64,000 bases of DNA from Streptomyces sp. HPF1205. GTDB taxonomy: Bacteria > Actinomycetota > Actinomycetes > Streptomycetales > Streptomycetaceae. Positions 30,829-38,303 of this stretch are shown piece after piece. A program made the translations under genes and the position numbers. The notes beneath the pieces are model-generated. The model did no database searches. It saw nothing but the letters and a program-made list of their open reading frames with translations, and had not been told where the DNA came from. The stretch lies in contig NZ_JAINVH010000002.1 of NCBI RefSeq assembly GCF_020400825.1, positions 124,001 to 188,000 of the forward strand, given 5' to 3'. Numbering within the stretch: the first letter of the stretch is position 1; every line of letters begins with the position of its first letter.

Positions 30829-32379
30829 ATGTACACGCGTTCCCGTCCCCCGCGATCCACCGGTTCCTCCGCCGAGTCCGGCGGCGGGCCCGCCGGGCAC
30901 CCCGCGTCACCCGGCGTCCGGTCCCGCGGCGCGGCCCTCGCCGTCCTCAGCGCGGGCACGCTGATGATCATTCTGGACGGCACGATCGTCAACGTCGCGC
31001 TGCCGTCGATCCAGCGTGACCTGGGCTTCTCCCAGTCGAGCCTGGCCTGGGTCGTGAACGCCTACCTGATCGCCTTCGGCGGACTGCTGCTGCTGTCGGG
31101 CCGCCTCGGCGATCTGCTCGGCCGGCGCCGCATCTTGGTGTGGGGCCTGGCCGCGTTCACCGCGGCCTCCCTGGCGTGCGGTCTCGCCGACGACGCGGGC
31201 GTGCTGATCGCGGCCCGCTTCGTCCAGGGAGCGGCCGGCGCCATGGTCTCCGCGGTGAGTCTGGGCATGGTCCTCGCCCTGTACCCCGAACCGCGCGGCC
31301 GGGCACGGGCGATGGGCGTCTACAGCTTCACCCAGTCCGCCGGCGGCACCCTCGGCCTGGTGGCCGGCGGAGTCCTCACCCAGAGCCTCGACTGGCACTG
31401 GATCTTCTTCGTGAACCTGCCCATCGGTGCCGCCGCGACCGTCTTCAGCCTGCGGCTGCTGCCCGACGACCGGCCCGCCGCCGGCGGTTCGGCCCGGGGC
31501 GCCGACGCTCCCGGCGCCCTGCTGGTCACCGCCGCTTTGATGCTGGGCGTCTACACCATCGTCACGACCACCGACCGAGGCTGGGCCTCCCCGCACACCG
31601 CCGTCTTCGGCGCGGTGTCCCTGGCGCTGCTGGCCGCGTTCCTGGTACGCCAGGCCCGCGCCGCGCACCCGCTGATGCCTCTGCGGCTCTTCCGTTCCCG
31701 CCTGGTCGGCGGCGCCAACGTGGTGCTCGCGCTGATGGTCGCCGGCGGCTTCGGCTTCCAGTTCATGACCACGCTCTACTTGCAGCGGGTGCTCGGCTAC
31801 GACGCCTTGCGGGTCGGCCTGGCGATAACGCCCACCGGGGTCGTCATCGGCGTGATGTCGCTGGCGCTGTCCGCACGGCTCGGCGCCAGGTTCGGCGAGC
31901 GTGCGGTACTGCTGCCCAGCCTGGTCCTGTTCGGCGGCGGGTTCCTGCTGCTGGCCAGGGCGCCGTCCGCACATGCCTCGTACGTCACGGACCTGCTGCC
32001 CGCGCTCCTGCTCTTCGGAGTCTCCTTCGGCCTGGCGATGCCCGCGCTGATGACGCTCGGGATGTCCGACGCGGCCCCCTCCGACTCCGGACTCGTCTCC
32101 GGGGTCTTCAACACCGCCCAGCAGATCGGCGGCGCCCTCGGCCTGGCCGTCCTCGCCGCGCTCGCCACCGCCCGCACCGACCACCGGCTGGCGGCGGGCC
32201 ACTCCCAGCCCGCCGCCCTGACCAGCGGCTACCACCTGGCGTTCGTGGTCGCCGCCTGCCTTCTCGGGGCCGCCACCACAGTGGCGGCGGTACTGCTGCG
32301 CCCCTACCCGGTCGCTCTCAGCGCCACCCCGGGAAGCCGCCGGGCACCGGAGCCTTCGGGTCGTACGGCTCGCGCGTGA
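30829..32379 (+). CDS. MFS drug efflux transporter, DHA2 type (516 aa)
   Basis: Fourteen predicted membrane segments and the motif-A-like GRLGDLLGRRRILVWG after segment 2, with motif-C-like AGGVLTQSLDW. DHA2 pumps export lipophilic drugs or natural products. AGGAGG lies seven bases before ATG. The 3' end overlaps the serine hydrolase gene by 62 bp on the opposite strand. Confidence 0.9.
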   Translation: MYTRSRPPRSTGSSAESGGGPAGHPASPGVRSRGAALAVLSAGTLMIILDGTIVNVALPSIQRDLGFSQSSLAWVVNAYLIAFGGLLLLSGRLGDLLGRRRILVWGLAAFTAASLACGLADDAGVLIAARFVQGAAGAMVSAVSLGMVLALYPEPRGRARAMGVYSFTQSAGGTLGLVAGGVLTQSLDWHWIFFVNLPIGAAATVFSLRLLPDDRPAAGGSARGADAPGALLVTAALMLGVYTIVTTTDRGWASPHTAVFGAVSLALLAAFLVRQARAAHPLMPLRLFRSRLVGGANVVLALMVAGGFGFQFMTTLYLQRVLGYDALRVGLAITPTGVVIGVMSLALSARLGARFGERAVLLPSLVLFGGGFLLLARAPSAHASYVTDLLPALLLFGVSFGLAMPALMTLGMSDAAPSDSGLVSGVFNTAQQIGGALGLAVLAALATARTDHRLAAGHSQPAALTSGYHLAFVVAACLLGAATTVAAVLLRPYPVALSATPGSRRAPEPSGRTARA

Positions 32380-33823
32380 AGACGAAGGATCCCAGGTCGA
32401 GATGGCTGACGGAGCCGTCCTCGCGACGGACCGCCCGCAGCGTCTCCCCCGCGTAGTACCCCTCAAGACCGGTCCAGGTGCCGTCGTGTTCCACGTGGAA
32501 CCGTGATCCGCGGCCCTGGCCGGTCAGGGGCGCCAGGTGCAGCTCACCCGAGGCGCGGACCCGCACGGCGAACGGCGCGGTGCCCCAGTACCAGGGCCCG
32601 GCCAGGTCCAGCAGGCCGGCGTCGAGCGAGGGCGCGGGACGCCAGGGCGCGGGGAAGCCGGGCTCGGCGTCCGCCACGATCTCCAGCAGATCGGCCGCGA
32701 GGGTGCCGACCTTCGGTCCCGACGTGCAGTTGGCCAGCGCCAGCGCACCGACCCCGTCCTCCACGCTCACCCACAGCGCCGCCAGGAACCCCGGCATCGA
32801 CCCGGTGTGCCCGGCGAGCATCCGCTCACGGCGCCGCATGAGCTGCACGCCCAGCCCGTAGCCGTCGTCCGGGTCGGTCGCCTCGGGAGGCGCGGCCGGC
32901 TCGCGCATGGCCGCCACCGTCCGCGCGCTCAGCACCTTCTCGTGACCGGCCGCGAGGAAGGCCGCCCACCTGGCCAGGTCCGCCGCCGTGGACCACAACT
33001 GCCCGGCCGGCGCCATCCGCCCGGTCTCCTGTACGGCCTCCGGACGCATCACATCCGCCCACGGGTGGACGGCGAATCCACCGGCGGCCGGGTCCCGCGG
33101 CAGGAGCGTGGTCCGGGTCATCCCCAGGGGTTCCAGCACCTCGGCACGCAGCGCCTCACCCCACGGCATGCCGCGCAGCCGCTCCACCAGGGCGCCCAGC
33201 AGGGCGTACCCGGGGTTGGAGTAGTGGTGCCGGCTGCCCGCCGGATGCTTGACCGGGTCGTCGCCCAGCACATCGGCCAGTTCCGGCCGCAGGTCGCCCG
33301 GGGTGCGCTCCCACCACGGGCCCGGCGTCTCCGACGCGATCCCTGAGGTGTGCGCGAGCAACTGGCCCACCGTCAGCTCCCCCGCCACCACGCCCGCGTC
33401 CGGCAGATGCCTGCCCAGCGGATCCGTCAGGGCGAGCAGGCCCTCGTCGCGCAGCCGCATCACCAGTACGGCCACGAAGGTCTTGGTGAGCGAACCGATC
33501 CGGTACTGCGTGTCGGCGTCCGGCGCGTGCCCCTCGATCATGCTGCGCGATCCGCACCAGACCATCCGCCCGTCCCGTACCACCGCTCCCACCACCGAGG
33601 GCGCCCGGCCCTCGGACTGCGTCACTGCGACCCGGTGCAGCAGCGCCCGGCGCGTGGCGGGGAGAAGTTCCTCGGGGATTCCGGAGGTACCGGGGATTCC
33701 GGAAGTCCCGGGGGCCGTCGGTGTCCCGGGGGCCTCAGGGGTCCCGGGGGTCGTCGGTGTCCCGACAGCCTCGGGGGTCCCGGAGACCTTTGGGCTCCCG
33801 GGGTACAGGGCGTCATCCGTCAC
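32318..33823 (-). CDS. Class C beta-lactamase-type serine hydrolase (501 aa)
   Basis: The active-site motifs of penicillin-binding-type hydrolases are present: SLTK (Ser-x-x-Lys), HYSNPGYALLG (Tyr-x-Asn) and HTGSMPG. A Pro/Gly/Thr repeat (GTPEAPGTPTAPGT) lies at the N-terminus (about residues 12-50), encoded by 15-18-bp DNA repeats at 33680-33790. A C-terminal domain of about 100 residues follows the catalytic core. The GTG overlaps the methyltransferase stop by GTGA (33820-33823). A parS site (32488-32501) lies inside the gene, encoding FHVEH. Confidence 0.88.
   Translation of the reverse strand: MTDDALYPGSPKVSGTPEAVGTPTTPGTPEAPGTPTAPGTSGIPGTSGIPEELLPATRRALLHRVAVTQSEGRAPSVVGAVVRDGRMVWCGSRSMIEGHAPDADTQYRIGSLTKTFVAVLVMRLRDEGLLALTDPLGRHLPDAGVVAGELTVGQLLAHTSGIASETPGPWWERTPGDLRPELADVLGDDPVKHPAGSRHHYSNPGYALLGALVERLRGMPWGEALRAEVLEPLGMTRTTLLPRDPAAGGFAVHPWADVMRPEAVQETGRMAPAGQLWSTAADLARWAAFLAAGHEKVLSARTVAAMREPAAPPEATDPDDGYGLGVQLMRRRERMLAGHTGSMPGFLAALWVSVEDGVGALALANCTSGPKVGTLAADLLEIVADAEPGFPAPWRPAPSLDAGLLDLAGPWYWGTAPFAVRVRASGELHLAPLTGQGRGSRFHVEHDGTWTGLEGYYAGETLRAVRREDGSVSHLDLGSFVFTREPYDPKAPVPGGFPGWR
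32488..32501. promoter_or_regulatory. parS site inside the serine hydrolase gene
   Basis: GTTCCACGTGGAAC, perfect palindrome, in coding sequence. It codes for FHVEH-like residues, so the protein sequence is shaped by the site. Confidence 0.85.
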
Positions 33824-34800
33824 TCGTCGCTGCCTTCCCGCCGTCCGGCGTCGTCCCATGATTCCACGGGTCGGCCGCCCGCGCCGTCGTCACGATAATC
33901 CGCCCCGCCGAACCGCGCGGAGACGATCGTCATCCGCATCGACCGCAGCCCGGGGACGAGGTGGGAGACGGGAGCGATGGCGTACAGGCCACGGCCCCGG
34001 GGCAGCCGCAGGCTGCGGACCCGCGTGATCCGTGGCGAGGCGGCGGCCACTTTGCGGTACTCCGTGACGTCCATCCCCCACTCCCAGCGCGGCGCCCGGT
34101 ACCCGCCGCCCGGCCCCGCCGTGGCGCCGGGCCCCTCGGCCTCACCGGCCCGGCCCGCCTGACCGGCGCCCTGGGGATCACCGGCCTGGCCGGCCTGGCT
34201 GCGGGCCACCATCGCGCGGGGCAGCGCGTCGAACAGGAACCACCCGCCGGGGAAGCGCTCGGCGCACGCGGCGATCAGCCCCTTGGCGTCCCGCTCCGGC
34301 AGGTACATCAACAGGCCCTGGGCCGTGACCAGGACGCCCTTGGCGACATCGGCCGGGTCCAGCGCGTCCATCCAGCCCAGGTCGAGCGCGGACCGGGCGA
34401 GCGTGCGACGCCTGGGCGGATCGCCGGGCAGCAGCCGGTCCCGCACCGCGGCCGACTCGGGCAGGTCCACGCTCAGCCACCGGACCCGGCCGTCGTCGAC
34501 CCGCCAGAACTGCGTCTCCAGCCCTTCGCCCAGCGCGACCACCGTGCCGCCCGGACGCTCGGCGAGGAACCGCCGCACCTCGTCGTCCAGGCACCGCACC
34601 CGCAGCGCGTGCCACTGCGCCATCCGCTCGCCGAACCGCTCGAAGGGGTAGTCGATCCGCTCGACCAGTTCGACGGCCCGAGGATCGTCCAGCAGCCGCC
34701 GTCCGGCCGGCCGCCGGGCCTCCACCGCCCTGTTCCAGAGGTTCCAGAGCATCGTCTCGGGGACACCCGTCAGCTCGACCCCGACCTTCTCCTCCGCCAT
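33820..34800 (-). CDS. Class I SAM methyltransferase, LCMT/PPM family (326 aa)
   Basis: The N-terminus (GVPETMLWNLWNRAVEARRPAGRRLLDDPRAVELVERIDYPF) and LGEGLETQFWRVDDGRVRWLSVDLPE are typical of the leucine carboxyl methyltransferase-like/PPM family, used in natural-product O-methylation. ATG at 34800 fits the family start. Upstream is the transposon (its left end is 122 bp away). The hydrolase gene is coupled to it by a 4-bp overlap. Substrate unknown. Confidence 0.85.
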   Translation of the reverse strand: MAEEKVGVELTGVPETMLWNLWNRAVEARRPAGRRLLDDPRAVELVERIDYPFERFGERMAQWHALRVRCLDDEVRRFLAERPGGTVVALGEGLETQFWRVDDGRVRWLSVDLPESAAVRDRLLPGDPPRRRTLARSALDLGWMDALDPADVAKGVLVTAQGLLMYLPERDAKGLIAACAERFPGGWFLFDALPRAMVARSQAGQAGDPQGAGQAGRAGEAEGPGATAGPGGGYRAPRWEWGMDVTEYRKVAAASPRITRVRSLRLPRGRGLYAIAPVSHLVPGLRSMRMTIVSARFGGADYRDDGAGGRPVESWDDAGRREGSDE

Positions 34801-34916
34801 GACCCCAGGGTGCCCGTTCCTCCGCCCGCGCGGCACGCCGGCGACCGCGGTGGCGCGGGAAACGCCCGGTCGCCACCGCCCGCCGACCCGTCGGCCCATC
34901 GACTCCTTATCGCACC

Positions 34917-34921
34917 AAATA
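34917..34921. repeat. Left target-site duplication AAATA
   Basis: AAATA directly flanks the transposon's left end and matches the five bases right of its right end (41623-41627). Five-bp duplications are the hallmark of Tn3-family insertion. Confidence 0.93.
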
Positions 34922-34971
34922 CGGGCGTGACCGAGGTACGCACCAAAGGGGCAACGGGATGATCTTGAAGC
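34922..34971 (+). repeat. Left terminal inverted repeat of the transposon
   Basis: 50 bp that match the complement of 41573-41622 at 46 positions. Differences are at positions 1, 5, 15 and 21. The shared core is CCAAAGGGGCAACGGGATG. Position 1 is C here and G at the right end; the Tn3 ends normally begin with GGGG. Confidence 0.93.
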
Positions 34972-34987
34972 ACTGATCCGCTCGGAT

Positions 34988-36097
34988 TTACCTGCGGCGA
35001 CGTGCAGCGGGGTCGCGTTCGGCGACGTGCCGGGCGACCGAGTCGACGCCGGGGCGGGCGTAGCGCTCCAGGGAGCGGACGGAGGCGTGGCGGGAGCGGG
35101 CCAGCAGCATCGGGGTGGAGGTGCCGTCCTCCGCGTCGTGCGTCAGGGCACTGTGACGTAGCCGGTGAAGCGTCCAGCCGTCCAGGTCCTCGATGTCGTC
35201 GGGCGAGGCGAGGGGGTTTGCCAGCAGCCGGGTGTTCTACTCGAAGATCTCCTCGGCTCGGCGGTAGGAGAGTCGGGCCCGGCCGCTGTCGGGACACACG
35301 TCGAGCGTGGGTGTTCCGGCCGGGGCCTTGCGGTCGGTGAGGAACAGCGGGCCGCGGGTACGGCGGGCGATGAGGCGTGGCAGGAGCTGGGCGGTGCCGG
35401 ACTGCCAGTGAATCCACTCGGTCGCCCCGCCCTTGGCGGTGATCCTGCCGCGCTTGTCCTGCGGGTAGAGGTCTTCCACGTTGAGGCACAGCACCTCGTC
35501 GGCCCGTGCGGCGGACTCGTAGAGCATCTTCCACTGCGTCTTTTCCCGCAGCGCGACGTCGAGGCGCCACAGGGCGGCGATCTGGTTCTCCGCGAGAGAC
35601 TTGGTGCGGTCCGGCGGCGCCGGCCGCCGCTCGATGCCGATCGTCGGATCGCACTCGATCCAGCCTTGGCGCTGCCACCAGCCGATCGCCTTGCGCGCGA
35701 TGGACAGCTCCCGGTTGACGGTGTCGGTGTCCATCTCGTCCGCCCGCGCCGCCGCCAGCTCGGCCAAGACCTCCGGCAGCGCCGGGTCGTCGATCGCGGC
35801 GACGGGGAAGACGGGCGGTTTCGCGCCTCGGCGGGCGGGTCCGGTCGGCGGCGGTTCGCCGGCGAGCATCCATCCCCACGTCGTGAGGGAGATCCGGTAG
35901 ATCCGCGCGGAGGACTTCGCGATGCCCGCGCCGGTGAGGTACCGCTCGACCGCCGCGGTGTACGACGATGGCCGGGCGGACAGAGGTACGACCCGAGCGC
36001 GCGGCAACCGAAGTGCGCCCCCGCTCCCGAGTTCGGTCACCGGTTCGACCGTCACGCCGTCCCGCCCTTCCGGTACTGCCGCAGTAAATGCGTACAC
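34988..36097 (-). pseudogene. tnpI: TnpI-like tyrosine recombinase, interrupted by an in-frame amber codon
   Basis: Reconstructed from M at 36097 to the TAA at 34988-34990, with a TAG at 35237-35239 replacing residue 287. Both sides of the TAG are in the same frame. The catalytic set of tyrosine recombinases is all present: Arg198 in ESAARADEV, Lys222 in TAKGG, His311 and Arg314 in LHRLRHS, His337 in SRHAS and Tyr346 in SLERYARP; the last four lie after the stop. An N-terminal SAM-like domain with YTAAVERYLTGAGI is seen. A GTG at 36052 with GGAAGG upstream is a possible alternative start. It is expected to resolve cointegrates, like TnpI of Tn4430. The residue lost is unknown, but a TAC or CAG would restore it. 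Confidence 0.85.
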
Positions 36098-36187
36098 CTC
36101 GCCCCGGCGGCCGGATTGGTCCGCCGCAGGTCGCGGTGATCACGGTAGGGCCTCTGTCGCAGTAAATCCGGTATTTACTGCGGCAGT
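36075..36187. other. Candidate recombination (resolution) site of the TnpI-like enzyme
   Basis: A core palindrome at 36158-36182 has arms CGCAGTAAAT and ATTTACTGCG with the 5-bp spacer CCGGT. Upstream, ACTGCCGCAGTAAAT (36075-36089) is the exact complement of 36173-36187, and ACTGCNGCAGT occurs at both places. This layout, a short spacer core plus an accessory copy next to the recombinase gene, is what a TnpI internal recombination site looks like. The accessory copy is inside the recombinase gene's 5' end. Confidence 0.75.
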
Positions 36188-36291
36188 CATTCGGAAGCGT
36201 GGACATCGCCGGATCGCACCCGGCGACTGTCGCCAGCAACCTGCCGGAGGCGGGAGCTATGCAAGCAGGGCCTAGCGTCGCTATCGTTCCT

Positions 36292-36316
36292 ACTGTATAT
36301 AGTGTGCATGTACAGT
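36292..36316 (+). promoter_or_regulatory. GntR operator and promoter of the cargo operon
   Basis: ACTGTA (36292-36297) and TACAGT (36311-36316) form an inverted repeat that brackets TATAGT (36298-36303), a good -10 box. A YtrA-type GntR would bind here and repress its own operon. Confidence 0.65.
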
Positions 36317-36338
36317 TCGAGAGGAACGGAGGGCCGTC

Positions 36339-36725
36339 GTGCGGGTGGTGTTGTCCAACAGCAGCGGTGTACCGCTCTATCGGCAGATCAAAGAGCAGAT
36401 CGGCGAAGCCATCCTGTCGGGGGACCTCGCCGAGGGCAGCGCCTTGCCCTCCGTCCGGGCCCTCGCTCGTGATCTGCGGATCAGCATCATCACCACCAAC
36501 CGTGCCTACACCGAGCTGGCCGCCGAGGGGTTCATCGCCACGGTCCCCGGCAAGGGTGCCTACGTCCTGCCGCTGGACTCGGCGCTCGTGCGCGAGCAGT
36601 TGCTGCGACAGGTGGAGGAAGGCCTGCAGACCGCCTTGGATGCCGCCCGGAGGGCCGGCCTCGACCGCGAGGATCTCATCGAGGTCCTGGACGGGCTGAT
36701 GCAGGCCGAGCACGAGCACGCGTGA
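36339..36725 (+). CDS. GntR-family regulator, YtrA type (128 aa)
   Basis: A winged-helix domain with YRQIKEQIGEAILSGDLAEGSALPSVRALARDLRISIITTNRAYTELAAEGFI, then a short dimerising tail of about 55 residues with no large effector domain. This is the YtrA subfamily, whose genes nearly always precede ABC transporter genes. GGAGGG precedes GTG at 36339. First gene of the cargo operon, 19 bp before the ATPase gene. Confidence 0.92.
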   Translation: MRVVLSNSSGVPLYRQIKEQIGEAILSGDLAEGSALPSVRALARDLRISIITTNRAYTELAAEGFIATVPGKGAYVLPLDSALVREQLLRQVEEGLQTALDAARRAGLDREDLIEVLDGLMQAEHEHA

Positions 36726-36744
36726 GATCAGGAGGATCGGGTCA

Positions 36745-37647
36745 GTGCACAGTGATCTCGCCTTCGCCCTGCGGGGTGTGGGCTGCGCGGTGGGAGGCGG
36801 CTTCGCGTTGCGCGATGTGAGTTTCGAGCTGCCGACCGGCTATGTCATGGGCCTCATCGGCGCGAACGGTGCGGGTAAGACGACGACGATTCGTTGCCTG
36901 CTGGGCATGCGCGGGTTCGAGACCGGTGAGATCGAGTTGCTAGGCCACCGGGTGCCCGGCCCGGTCGCGTTGCGCCAGGACGTCGGGGTGGTGCTCGACC
37001 GCACCTATCTCGTGGGCGATTGGCGGCTGGCTGAGGTCGAGCGGACGCTGCGTCCCTTCTACGATTGTTGGGACGGCGACCGCTACCGGCAGTTGCTCGC
37101 GGAGTTCGGCCTGGATCTGCGGGCCAAGGTCAAGGACCTGTCCCGTGGAATGGCGATGAAGCTCATGATCGCCGTGGCGCTGTCGCACCGGGCGCGGTTG
37201 CTCGTCTTCGACGAGCCGACCAGTGGCCTGGATCCGGTCGCCCGGGACGAGCTTGTCGGCATCATCGGGGACTTCCTGCTCGACGAGGGGCACAGTGTCC
37301 TGTTCTCCACGCACATCACCTCCGATCTGGACCGCATCGGCGACTACGTGACGCTCATTCATGGGGGTCGCGTCGTTCGGACCGGCTCCAAGGACGAGAT
37401 TCTGGAGGCCTACCGGGTGGTGCGGGGCGGCCCGGAGGACCTCAGCGGCCTGGTCGGCGTTGAGCTGATCGGCGTCAGACGGACGCAAGCCGGGGCGGAA
37501 GCTCTCGTGTCAACCGAGGAAGCCGGCCTGCTCGGCGGGGACGTCCTCGTCGAGGCGCCCACCCTGGAAGAGATTGCCATCCACATCGGATCGCGGTCGA
37601 CGAAGCCCGCAGCAATGCGGAACGGTCGGCGCGGGGCGATCGCATGA
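36745..37647 (+). CDS. ABC transporter ATP-binding protein of the cargo operon (300 aa)
   Basis: Walker A GANGAGKTTT, signature LSRGMAMKL, Walker B LLVFDEP with the H-loop FSTHITSDLDRIG, then a C-terminal domain of about 85 residues. CcmA-type. AGGAGG precedes the GTG. The 3' end overlaps the permease gene by ATGA (37644-37647), so it forms one transport unit with it. Closest described context: YtrA-controlled ABC exporters induced by cell-wall antibiotics in other bacteria. Confidence 0.92.
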   Translation: MHSDLAFALRGVGCAVGGGFALRDVSFELPTGYVMGLIGANGAGKTTTIRCLLGMRGFETGEIELLGHRVPGPVALRQDVGVVLDRTYLVGDWRLAEVERTLRPFYDCWDGDRYRQLLAEFGLDLRAKVKDLSRGMAMKLMIAVALSHRARLLVFDEPTSGLDPVARDELVGIIGDFLLDEGHSVLFSTHITSDLDRIGDYVTLIHGGRVVRTGSKDEILEAYRVVRGGPEDLSGLVGVELIGVRRTQAGAEALVSTEEAGLLGGDVLVEAPTLEEIAIHIGSRSTKPAAMRNGRRGAIA

Positions 37648-38258
37648 GCGCCGTCGCCCGTATGGCCGTGTTGCACCTGCGTACCGTTGCGCCGTACCGG
37701 ACCCAGGGCCTGCTCGTGTTCGGTCTGATGGTTCTGGTGCTCGCCCGCAACCCTGATCATGTTGTACCGGCGCTCGCGGTACTGCTCGCCCCGTTGATCG
37801 CCGTGCACCCATTCGTGATCGCCGACAAGGCGGGCCTGGAGACGCTGTACGCCGTCCTGCCCCTGCCTCGCCGCACGGTGCTTCTCGGGCACTACGCCTG
37901 GGCGCTGGCAAGCTTTGTCGCCACCGTCACCGCAGGTACGGCGCTGGCTGTTCTCCTCGCGCGGGCCGAGGACGTACAGTTCGGCGGTCGCACCATGGTG
38001 ACGATGCTGACGCTGGCCTGGGCGCTGTTCGCCGTCAACATCGCGATCCAGTTCCCGCTGCTGATCCGGTTCGGGTACGCCCGCATCAGCGTCCTGGGTA
38101 CCACCATGCCACTGGCGCTGATCATGCTGGCGGTCTACCGGCTGCACCTGACCATCGCCTCGATCCAGGCTTGGCTGCTGCTTGTCTGGGTGGCCGGCGC
38201 AGCCGCCATAGTGACGTCCGCAGTCCTGGCGGCGCATGCGCCAGGGCCGCGTACATAG
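37644..38258 (+). CDS. ABC-2-type membrane protein of the cargo operon (204 aa)
   Basis: Six hydrophobic segments and no known enzyme motif; sequence resembles the short ABC2_membrane_5-type permeases that partner with YtrA-linked ATPases (for example LLVFGLMVLVLARNP, VVPALAVLLAPLIAVHPFVIADKAGLETLYAVLPLPRRTVLLGHY). LPLPR-type motifs follow the third segment. It is encoded in phase with the ATPase by a 4-bp overlap. Confidence 0.85.
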   Translation: MSAVARMAVLHLRTVAPYRTQGLLVFGLMVLVLARNPDHVVPALAVLLAPLIAVHPFVIADKAGLETLYAVLPLPRRTVLLGHYAWALASFVATVTAGTALAVLLARAEDVQFGGRTMVTMLTLAWALFAVNIAIQFPLLIRFGYARISVLGTTMPLALIMLAVYRLHLTIASIQAWLLLVWVAGAAAIVTSAVLAAHAPGPRT

Positions 38259-38303
38259 CCGGACCGTGCGTACGGTGGCGGAGACAGCGGAGTCCTTCGG
38301 CAC

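Noticed and set aside
35237..35239. Reading the amber codon as pyrrolysine or selenocysteine
   Set aside because: No sign of the required machinery, and amber in a mobile gene is better explained by mutation or error.
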